From Moheibacter stercoris (GTDB lineage: Bacteria; Bacteroidota; Bacteroidia; Flavobacteriales; Weeksellaceae): 31,108 nucleotides of DNA. Position 1 is the first letter of the stretch, and each line of letters opens with the position of its first letter. Location of the stretch: positions 1 to 31,108 of the forward strand of contig NZ_JBEPMO010000023.1 of NCBI RefSeq assembly GCF_040545805.1. The letters run 5' to 3'. The position numbers and the translations under genes were made by a program. Under the pieces are notes generated by a model that saw only the letters and a list, made by a program, of their open reading frames with translations, made no database searches and was not told the origin of the DNA. Of this stretch, positions 25,209-31,108 are shown piece by piece.

Positions 25209-26690
25209 TTACCAATACTCTTCCCCCAACTGCACCTCGAAGCCGAAATGTTCATTTAACAATCTTTGAAAGTCAGTTTTGAGAATAGCAGCTTTGTCTT
25301 CCGTAGTGCTAAGACTGTCATGTCTTGAAATCAGAACCATGTCAGGGTGCTTTCTGGAAATTTTCTTACAACAAGTATCTAAAATGAATTTTGATTCCAT
25401 TCGTTGTAACAGGATTGGTAAATCTTTATGACTATTTTTTTTCAATACATCCAAAACTTTTGTTACCACAGGAAACATCTCCCGAAATACTCTAACAGCC
25501 TGATTATGTTTTTTTGGATTACAATACAAAGCGTTTATAGTTATTTTCTTTGCACACTTTCTAAGATTGGTAAAGGGATGTGCTTTGAGCTGATTGGTTT
25601 TCTTGTTGTAAAGTTTAGCATAGAACAAATCACCATCTTTCCATACTAGTCCTAAGTCAAAATGTTTCTCTCCAACTTTCTCATAAATCAATCCCGATTG
25701 AATAAGATTGCAAAACTGGTTAATGTTCTGAACATCAGAATCATCCATTGAATTTAACAGGATTGTAGTAATATAATATACCATTGTACTTATATCTATA
25801 ACATCTTTATTATTTATACTGTTAGTAATACTCTTATATAAATACTTTTTATAATCCTCATTACCTTGTTGTTTTAAGAAATAAGTATCAATGATTAATT
25901 TCAATAGTTTTGTTAAGAATAATGGTTGAGAGTTCTTTATATCCAATTCAATTAATCTTGATTCATCATAAGTTATAAAATTTCTTATGTCAGATGGTGC
26001 AGATACGAAGTAGTGATGTAATCGATTATCCTTACCATCTCTTGAATAATCTTTTTTCATCATTTCAAAATTTTCTATATAAAGAGTTCTTTTATCTCTT
26101 CTATCTTCTTCATCTGAGTATGTGTCATTTACATATTTTAATGCTGCTTGCTCATCCAGCTTAAAATCATCCTTGTTCAACCACTTCGTTAAATAAGGAA
26201 CAGTCCTGTTTGCGGAAACTTTTCGTTTTTCGTTATTTTTAAGTATTTTCCTTATCAGTCTTTTATTTTTTATTTCAACAATTTGATTCCCTGAACTAAA
26301 AGATTTGGATGTTTCAAAATGTTTTGATTTATCATAATCACAAATTCTATATTTCCTGCTGGAGCTTGCTCCTCTTCCTTTATTATAAATATGTGGTTCT
26401 GATTCAATCAGCCCTATTTGTTCTAAAAATTTTAGATGTTCACTACATTTATATTTGATTTTATACTTTGTTGTATCATATAGCTTTCTTAAAAGTGCGG
26501 CATTTAAAGCAACCCAATATTTCTTGTCAATATCTTTGTCAGAGTAACTTTTGCTGTGGATTAAGAATAAAAGATAAGCTGCTAAATCAAAGCTTATGTT
26601 TTCATCTTCCTTGCAGGACTCTTTCAATTTGTCATACAGAAATTGAGGCAGCGATATAAAATAGCTGCCTCTTTTTAGATTTGCAATCAT
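25209..26690 (-). CDS. probable replication protein with winged-helix region and family A polymerase-like motifs
   Basis: A 493-residue protein with no named family known to me. Residues ~10-115 look like a winged-helix DNA-binding region (LRKLYDTTKYKIKYKCSEHL, FLEQIGLIESE). The C-terminal half shows the motifs of single-subunit polymerases. A motif A-like stretch has D250 in IELDIKNSQP. Motif B has R377, K381 and Y389 with exactly the R-x3-K-x7-Y spacing of family A DNA polymerases and T7 RNA polymerase. Motif C-like RHDSLST has H457-D458-S459, like the HDS of T7 RNA polymerase. I infer a replication initiator, primase or polymerase for the island. The motif evidence is by eye. It lies 5 bp downstream of the small gene at 26696. 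Confidence 0.6.
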   Translation of the reverse strand: MIANLKRGSYFISLPQFLYDKLKESCKEDENISFDLAAYLLFLIHSKSYSDKDIDKKYWVALNAALLRKLYDTTKYKIKYKCSEHLKFLEQIGLIESEPHIYNKGRGASSSRKYRICDYDKSKHFETSKSFSSGNQIVEIKNKRLIRKILKNNEKRKVSANRTVPYLTKWLNKDDFKLDEQAALKYVNDTYSDEEDRRDKRTLYIENFEMMKKDYSRDGKDNRLHHYFVSAPSDIRNFITYDESRLIELDIKNSQPLFLTKLLKLIIDTYFLKQQGNEDYKKYLYKSITNSINNKDVIDISTMVYYITTILLNSMDDSDVQNINQFCNLIQSGLIYEKVGEKHFDLGLVWKDGDLFYAKLYNKKTNQLKAHPFTNLRKCAKKITINALYCNPKKHNQAVRVFREMFPVVTKVLDVLKKNSHKDLPILLQRMESKFILDTCCKKISRKHPDMVLISRHDSLSTTEDKAAILKTDFQRLLNEHFGFEVQLGEEYW

Positions 26691-26695
26691 AAACT

Positions 26696-26974
26696 TTAGG
26701 ATTTAGATTGATTTAACTCTTCAAATCTTTTTAAAGCTCTCCCATAGGTTCTGCATGTCCATGCCCAAACTCCAAAAGAATTAGAATTTGGATATCTTAC
26801 CTGTGAAAACCTTCTGTTTACTTTTCTTTTGAAGACTTCATAGTGTCTTCCTCCATCAACCGCATAGATATAAGCCTTGTCGGACTTCAAAATCTGTGTG
26901 AAACAATATCCGCTTACTTCACCTTTTCCTGCAAATTCCGTTGGTAATTCTTTAATCTCTCCCATAGCCATCAT
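26696..26974 (-). CDS. small basic protein of the island core, unknown
   Basis: A 92-residue protein (89 from the ATG at 26965), not recognised. It has a beta-rich start (GYCFTQILKSDKAYIYAVDG) and a basic, aromatic C-terminal half (YEVFKRKVNRRFSQ, FGVWAWTCRTYGRALKRFEEL). It overlaps the HTH gene upstream by up to 23 bp and is followed after 5 bp by the polymerase-like gene, so the three form one operon. A role as accessory DNA-binding or replication protein is only a guess. Confidence 0.65.
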   Translation of the reverse strand: MMAMGEIKELPTEFAGKGEVSGYCFTQILKSDKAYIYAVDGGRHYEVFKRKVNRRFSQVRYPNSNSFGVWAWTCRTYGRALKRFEELNQSKS

Positions 26975-27251
26975 TTTTTAATTTAACCATAGCCTGTTCA
27001 AGCTCGCCTCTCTTAAATCTGACTTTACTACCGATGTAGTACGGAATAATTTTCCCTTCTCTTCTCCAATTGTCTATTGTAGAAATAGATACTCCAAAAA
27101 ATTTAGCGGATTCTTTACGAGTTAGAAGTTTATCATTTGAGGAGGTGTGTGTAAAAATCTTTTTGAATTCCTCTAATTTTTTTCCAACAGCTTCTGATAT
27201 GAGCTGTTCAAATTGTACAGGTGTAACCTGTGTTAATAGTATACTTTCCAT
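26952..27251 (-). CDS. excisionase-like helix-turn-helix protein
   Basis: A 99-residue DNA-binding protein. The ATG at 27251 (MESILLTQ) is preferred to the in-frame TTG at 27272. The C-terminal half is a MerR-like/HTH_17 domain (LLTRKESAKFFGVSISTIDNWRREGK, then KVRFKRGELEQAM), the fold of many excisionases and directionality factors of Bacteroidota elements. It probably controls excision or transcription of the replication operon, which it heads. A -7 box and a dyad lie upstream. Confidence 0.8.
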   Translation of the reverse strand: MESILLTQVTPVQFEQLISEAVGKKLEEFKKIFTHTSSNDKLLTRKESAKFFGVSISTIDNWRREGKIIPYYIGSKVRFKRGELEQAMVKLKNDGYGRD

Positions 27252-27319
27252 ATTATTTATTTTGGAAAGCAATAAAATGAGGAGTTTGAGGAACAGCGAA
27301 CTAAATAAAAATAATAAAA

Positions 27320-27345
27320 CAAAAATATATCACTAATAATCAGTG
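27320..27345 (-). promoter_or_regulatory. promoter and candidate operator of the HTH/replication operon
   Basis: On the minus strand TATTTTTG (27327-27320) matches TAnnTTTG. Just upstream, CACTAATAATCAGTG (27331-27345) is an imperfect 15-bp dyad (12 of 15 symmetric), well placed for a repressor. No clear -33 box was seen. Autoregulation by the HTH protein is inference. Confidence 0.4.
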
Positions 27346-27374
27346 TACTACATTTTGTTTGAGCTGTTTTTTAC

Positions 27375-28562
27375 TTATTTTTGAGGAATGGATTCAAAAG
27401 TTTTGAGAATATCTTTGATTTTTTCTGGGGAACTTGGGAGTCTATCAATTCCCCTTCTTGTATTACTTCTAAATTTTGAGACCTGCGCAGGTGTCTTTTC
27501 TACATTATTAAATAAAAATCTTGAAGCCCACCAGATATTATATTCATTTCCATTTCTTAGGTCTGGGATAAAGTAGGGTTCTAATTTATTTAATAAATCA
27601 GCAAAGTCGTTTAATGTGCCATTTTGAAGATTTACTTTTTTTAATGGTGGAGCGTTGTTATATGTAAATATTTCTTTGAATATGTTGAAATCTACAATAT
27701 AAGGGTCAATGAATACTTTGAGCTCTGTGTAGAACTCTGAAAAGAAATCATAATTTCTGTTACCAAATACTGTTAATGGAATGTCTGAGGTTTCGAAAGT
27801 TTTTAAAAATGGGTGTGTTTTGTAAAGAGAGTTAATTAAATCTTTGAGGATTTCTTTATGAAATTCGTATGCCCATATTTCATGAGAAGTTTCATATATT
27901 GAATCTACGTAATAGTCATTCCGATTATCATTCTCATACTTCTTTTCAAAATCTTTTAGTTGTACATTTAGAATGAAAATTTCAGAATTGAGAGAAAAAA
28001 TTTTTAATCTCAATTTTTCGATAAAGGAAAGTAATTCTCCTCTGTATTGCTCAACCTCTTGCGTTTGTAATTGTCTGGAATTAAAATATTCAACCGTTTG
28101 AGAATACATTTGATGAAGAAAATCTTTGAACTCGTCAAGAGAAATTTCTTCGATTAACTTTTCTAATTCATCCAAAGGCTCAATTATTCCATTTGTTTTT
28201 TGTAGATTTCTTTTGATGATTTCAATATCTAACTTACTAATAAGTTGTTTTCTGTATAGTTCTGAAATATTATTTAAAAGACTGCTGAAAAATGAAATTT
28301 TTTCTTTCATTTTTCGTTTTTGCTGAAATCCATTTCTACCACTTGGTAAATTGTTTTTCAGGAACTCAATTTGTTCATTGATTGGGGTAAATATTTTAAT
28401 GACAAGTATTGCGGAGAAAATATCCTCTTTTTGCGAATTTTCGATTAGCAGGTCGAAAATATTGTCGTTTAATTCGGAATTTAGTTGGGCAAACCTTTCT
28501 TTGTTGTCAGATTGGATTAATTCCTGCACAAGTAAGTCAATATTTGAAACAGCTTGCTTCAC
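27375..28562 (-). CDS. unknown mostly helical protein coupled to Fic
   Basis: A 395-residue protein starting at a GTG that overlaps the Fic stop by one base (TAGTG), so translation is probably coupled. It has long helical and possibly coiled-coil stretches, for example ~95-160 and ~165-210 (YRGELLSFIEKLRLKIFSLN). The C-terminus is basic (VSKFRSNTRRGIDRL). No signal peptide, membrane segments or catalytic motif were recognised. Context suggests a Fic target, cofactor or antitoxin, but nothing in the sequence proves it. Confidence 0.7.
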   Translation of the reverse strand: MKQAVSNIDLLVQELIQSDNKERFAQLNSELNDNIFDLLIENSQKEDIFSAILVIKIFTPINEQIEFLKNNLPSGRNGFQQKRKMKEKISFFSSLLNNISELYRKQLISKLDIEIIKRNLQKTNGIIEPLDELEKLIEEISLDEFKDFLHQMYSQTVEYFNSRQLQTQEVEQYRGELLSFIEKLRLKIFSLNSEIFILNVQLKDFEKKYENDNRNDYYVDSIYETSHEIWAYEFHKEILKDLINSLYKTHPFLKTFETSDIPLTVFGNRNYDFFSEFYTELKVFIDPYIVDFNIFKEIFTYNNAPPLKKVNLQNGTLNDFADLLNKLEPYFIPDLRNGNEYNIWWASRFLFNNVEKTPAQVSKFRSNTRRGIDRLPSSPEKIKDILKTFESIPQK

Positions 28563-29302
28563 TATTCTAGTGCTTTGATAATTCTTATCATTGTGTCCTT
28601 CACGTTTTCAGAGATGAAGTCAATAAAAGGTTGTTTGTCTCCATCAACTTGTGCTTTTTCCAATACATCATAATATTTAAGCCTATCTACAGAATCACCT
28701 TTTAAAATTGCAATAGGGAAACCATTTTGAAGTAATACCAAATTCATTAAAAGGCGAGCTGTTCGACCATTGCCATCAATAAAAGGATGAATGGTCACGA
28801 GTCTTTCGTGTAATTCTGATGCTAACTGAACGGGATGCAAAGTGTTTTTAGCTTCTTCGTACCATTCAAACATCTTAGCCATCTCATCTTTTACAAGTAA
28901 GGGTTGAGGTGGAATATGTCGTGAACCACTGATAAGAACTTGGACATCCCGATATTTTCCAGCATTTATATTATCAATGCCTTGTAAGATTAATTTGTGA
29001 ATATCCAGTAGGGTTCTTTCATTTATCGGTTCGTGATTAATTGCAACCTGCTTTATAAAGTCAATAGCAAATTTATGATTAGTAGCTTCCAGATGTTCAT
29101 TTAAAGATTTACCGCTAATGGTTAGTCCTTTTTCAATTACCAGAGCTGTTTCTTGAAGGGTTAATGTGTTTCCTTCGATTTTGTTGCTTTCGTAAGTATA
29201 TTCAATATCAAAAGCTTCTGCAACCTTTGGGCTTTGATTTGCACGAAGAGAATCTAATCTATCTTTTAGCTGGTCAAGTTCTTTGTAATTGTGAGACATC
29301 AT
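28562..29302 (-). CDS. Fic family protein (AMP-transferase type) with N-terminal inhibitory motif
   Basis: A 246-residue Fic-domain protein, expected to transfer AMP or another nucleotide phosphate to a protein hydroxyl, or to remove it. The catalytic loop HPFIDGNGRTARLLMN carries the His, Asp/Gly/Asn and Arg of the HPFx(D/E)GNGRxxR motif. Near residue 40 is SNKIEGN, matching the (S/T)xxxE(G/N) inhibitory motif, so this is a class II Fic with a built-in inhibitor helix. The flap region has GKYRDVQVLISGSRHIPP. The target is unknown. The start could be either of two adjacent ATGs. It is followed immediately by the coupled 395-residue gene. Confidence 0.92.
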   Translation of the reverse strand: MMSHNYKELDQLKDRLDSLRANQSPKVAEAFDIEYTYESNKIEGNTLTLQETALVIEKGLTISGKSLNEHLEATNHKFAIDFIKQVAINHEPINERTLLDIHKLILQGIDNINAGKYRDVQVLISGSRHIPPQPLLVKDEMAKMFEWYEEAKNTLHPVQLASELHERLVTIHPFIDGNGRTARLLMNLVLLQNGFPIAILKGDSVDRLKYYDVLEKAQVDGDKQPFIDFISENVKDTMIRIIKALE

Positions 29303-29354
29303 TTTGATTTATGTTTGTAAAATTATGGATTTAATGATGAACTTTTTGATATTA

Positions 29355-30770
29355 TTAAATCACAGCAAGTCTTTTTCTTCTTTGGTGTAATTCGTTCATT
29401 TTTTCAAATGCAAGTTCCACATAAACTTCACTGTCTACATTTATATATTCTCTAAGCATTTTCTCGGTGGTGTGTCCAGTTACCTGCATAATAAGCTCAA
29501 CAGGAATGTGAGAGTAATAATTTGAGGCAAAAGACCTTCTCAATGTCCTCGTTGTAATTCCTTTATATTTAGGTTGTATGGTCTTAATATATCTTCTGGT
29601 TTTAAAATCTTTTACTTTTTGACTTATCTCCATTTCAGTAGGCTCATTGATTTTGGCTTTTTTACAGATTATTTTCATCAGTCGGTTAAGTTTGATATCC
29701 TCATTCTCATCATATTCTGTTTTTGGATTACCGTATTTGTCTATATAATAATTCAGTCTGTCATTTTTGATGATTTTAACCCACTTTTTCGTTTTACTTG
29801 TCTTAAATTCCCAATATTCAATTCCTTGAATGTGAGTTTTCAGATTTTTAGCACACAATTTTCCAAAGTCTGAAAACCTTAATCCTGTTTCCGAACCTAT
29901 TAAGATGCATTTTTGTATCTCTCTCAATTCAGGGTCATTGCTTAAGTCGAGTTTGTCAATTTTGTCTAATTCTTCAAAAGAGAGAGGGATAACAAATTTA
30001 TCTTTCATCTCTTCCTGTTCTTTGTAGCTGGAAAATCTAATTTTATTTAACCTCGAATGTATTTTAATGTTTTCTTCATCCAATTCATAAGAATACTCAA
30101 TTGCTCTTTTCATGCGCTTCAAGTGTCCTATTATAGTAGATAATTTATATTTCATCTCCAAAATTCCCCATGATTTGAAGTCATCCACAAACTTTTGGTT
30201 GAAATCAGAGATTTTGAACTCATATTCTTTCTTGTTAGTCTTATTATAGTATTCCTGATAATTGGATAGCCAACTTTCAGTTGTCTTAAACTTTTTCAGT
30301 TCCTTTTTATTGGTTAAATATTTTGAGAAGATTGAATTTATTGCACTGGATAAAAGATTTTTATTTCTGATTTCGTTTTCAGCCTCAATCTCTTTCAGTC
30401 TTTTAGTTTTTTCATCAAAAATTTTCTCTTTACTATCTATTACATCGCTATTTTTTATAACTGCCGATTTGAACCATTCTCTTGTAATAGGAACTCCACT
30501 GTTAAATTCTGACATAAATTGTTGTTCAAGTCGTTCTTTGAATTCAATAAGTTCCTCTTTATGTTTTTTTAATGTTTCATCTCCTCGTAAATCTTCAAGT
30601 TTACGGTGTGCTGTTTTACTCACACCGTTTTTTGTTGTTCTATATATCCAGTATTCTTTTTTTGAAATATAAGGTGTAGTTAAGGTGTAATCAATTGGAC
30701 TATGAAATAATCGGATAGAGATTTTTGCACTTTCTTTTTTGCTTCTGAAATGATAAGTAAACGATGCCAT
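29355..30770 (-). CDS. tyrosine recombinase / integrase of the island
   Basis: Site-specific recombinase of 471 residues that integrates and excises the island at tRNA-Arg. It has an N-terminal arm-binding domain (residues ~1-100), a SAM-like core-binding domain (~130-240, LSNYQEYYNKTNKKEYEF) and the catalytic domain with R in ETGLRFSD, R411 in RTLRRSFASNYY, G432-H433 in VTGHTTEKM and the nucleophile Y442 in LREYI. The usual His three residues before the second Arg is replaced by Arg408. It lies 164 bp from attR and reads away from it. Confidence 0.92.
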   Translation of the reverse strand: MASFTYHFRSKKESAKISIRLFHSPIDYTLTTPYISKKEYWIYRTTKNGVSKTAHRKLEDLRGDETLKKHKEELIEFKERLEQQFMSEFNSGVPITREWFKSAVIKNSDVIDSKEKIFDEKTKRLKEIEAENEIRNKNLLSSAINSIFSKYLTNKKELKKFKTTESWLSNYQEYYNKTNKKEYEFKISDFNQKFVDDFKSWGILEMKYKLSTIIGHLKRMKRAIEYSYELDEENIKIHSRLNKIRFSSYKEQEEMKDKFVIPLSFEELDKIDKLDLSNDPELREIQKCILIGSETGLRFSDFGKLCAKNLKTHIQGIEYWEFKTSKTKKWVKIIKNDRLNYYIDKYGNPKTEYDENEDIKLNRLMKIICKKAKINEPTEMEISQKVKDFKTRRYIKTIQPKYKGITTRTLRRSFASNYYSHIPVELIMQVTGHTTEKMLREYINVDSEVYVELAFEKMNELHQRRKRLAVI

Positions 30771-30791
30771 TAATTAATGATTTAATTATTG

Positions 30792-30824
30792 CAAATATAA
30801 TTATTGTAACATTATTTGTAACAA
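30792..30824 (-). promoter_or_regulatory. integrase promoter overlapping the TTGTAAC repeats
   Basis: On the minus strand TATATTTG (30799-30792) matches the -7 consensus exactly, 21 bp before the integrase ATG. A TTG at 30824-30822 could be the -33 box (22-bp gap). The paired TTGTAAC motifs lie between the two boxes, so a protein bound there would repress the gene. Confidence 0.5.
30803..30822 (+). repeat. paired TTGTAAC motifs, candidate recombinase arm site (right)
   Basis: ATTGTAAC (30803-30810) and TTTGTAAC (30815-30822), 12 bp apart, repeat the left-end pair at 7563-7582. Together with the next base, 18 of 21 positions agree. Confidence 0.5.
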
Positions 30825-30933
30825 TAATTCTCAGATTATTTAATGCTAGTTAATATTATCTATTATATAAATAGTTATTATATAGTGTATTAGATATTAA
30901 TATGAGTTTAAGCAGAGTAGATGCAATTGATAA

Positions 30934-30954
30934 TTTGAATCCTGTCGAGGTCAC
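30934..30954 (+). repeat. attR: right copy of the 21-bp direct repeat
   Basis: Identical to the tRNA-Arg 3' end at 7476-7496. The sequence to its left does not form a tRNA, so this is the island's own copy left after integration. Confidence 0.9.
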
Positions 30955-30960
30955 AAAGTA

Positions 30961-30999
30961 AAAACCCTAAATAATTCATTTGAAATTGTTTAGGGTTTT
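30961..30999 (+). terminator. native tRNA-Arg terminator displaced by the island
   Basis: AAAACCCTAAA (30961-30971) pairs with TTTAGGGTTTT (30989-30999), and the interior TAATT/AATTG extends the stem. T-rich sequence follows. It sits 6 bp beyond attR, where a terminator for the uninterrupted tRNA gene is expected. Confidence 0.85.
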
Positions 31000-31020
31000 T
31001 TCTTTTAAGCAAAAAAAAAG

Positions 31021-31046
31021 AGGCTGTCTCAAAAGTGAGATAGCCT
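31021..31046. terminator. hairpin terminator
   Basis: AGGCTGTCTC (31021-31030) pairs with GAGATAGCCT (31037-31046), 9 of 10, flanked by an A-run and a T-run. It can act in both directions. Confidence 0.7.
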
Positions 31047-31064
31047 TTTTTATAAATAAAAAAA

Positions 31065-31082
31065 GGAAAGCCAAAGCTTTCC
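31065..31082 (-). terminator. hairpin terminator of a gene beyond the right edge
   Basis: GGAAAGC (31065-31071) pairs with GCTTTCC (31076-31082). The run of A to its left becomes a T-run on the minus strand, so it probably ends a leftward gene starting outside the window. Confidence 0.6.
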
Positions 31083-31108
31083 CAATTGAAGCAATTTTAG
31101 TAAATTGC

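Larger units (their letters stand above)
7476..30954. mobile_element. tRNA-Arg-integrated genomic island (about 23.5 kb)
   Basis: The boundaries are a perfect 21-bp direct repeat at the tRNA 3' end (7476-7496) and at 30934-30954. A tyrosine recombinase gene lies 164 bp inside the right end. Cargo includes a probable defence operon, a transporter, unknown exported proteins, a Fic gene pair and IS elements. The element's own genes are an integrase, an excisionase-like HTH protein and a probable replication protein. No mobilisation, conjugation or virion genes are visible. Confidence 0.88.

Noticed and set aside
7476..30954. Prophage or conjugative transposon
   Set aside because: No capsid, terminase, tail, relaxase or Tra genes were seen anywhere in the island.
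7476..30954. CRISPR array
   Set aside because: No regularly spaced short repeats were found; the only short repeats are the paired TTGTAAC motifs at the ends.

Overview
This is a low-G+C genome from the Bacteroidota, most likely a flavobacterium. The evidence is a type IX secretion (T9SS) C-terminal sorting domain, a TonB-dependent receptor, Bacteroidota-type promoters (TAnnTTTG at -7) and the absence of clear Shine-Dalgarno sequences. The species cannot be told from the sequence.

Region 1 (1-7495) is chromosomal backbone. It holds the cut-off end of an insertion sequence, a secreted Asp-box (BNR) repeat protein with a T9SS tail, a divergent heme/hemoglobin-type TonB receptor, pheS, a lipoprotein of the iron-complex/cobalamin ABC substrate-binding family, and a tRNA-Arg(ACG) gene.

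Region 2 (7476-30954) is an integrated genomic island of about 23.5 kb. A 21-bp perfect direct repeat marks its ends: the 3' end of the tRNA-Arg gene (7476-7496) and a second copy at 30934-30954. A tyrosine recombinase gene sits just inside the right end. Beyond the right copy lies a strong hairpin terminator that probably once followed the tRNA. A pair of TTGTAAC motifs, 12 bp apart and in the same orientation, occurs near both ends and looks like recombinase arm sites.

The left half of the island (8005-17066) is a compact plus-strand operon that looks like an anti-phage or restriction locus: a PLD-nuclease/SNF2-type helicase, a large Eco57I-like adenine methyltransferase (apparently broken by a 1-nt frameshift near its N-terminus) and a Z1-domain ATPase. 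The combination resembles parts of DISARM, type IIG/ISP restriction and Z1 systems but matches none that I can name.

Next comes a scarred zone: a 280-bp nested inverted repeat, an IS481-type transposase remnant, a BCCT betaine/choline-type transporter, a G+C-richer non-coding block and an intact IS3-family (IS407-like) element. A minus-strand run of five unrecognised exported or membrane proteins follows, one with a homopolymer frameshift in its signal peptide. It ends at a second large inverted repeat (24863-24971).

The right end carries the island's own functions: a probable replication protein whose C-terminal half shows family A polymerase / T7 RNA polymerase-like motifs, a small protein, an excisionase-like HTH protein, a Fic protein translationally coupled to an unknown 395-residue protein, and the integrase. 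No relaxase, conjugation or capsid genes are visible, so the element is not self-transmissible by any route seen here.
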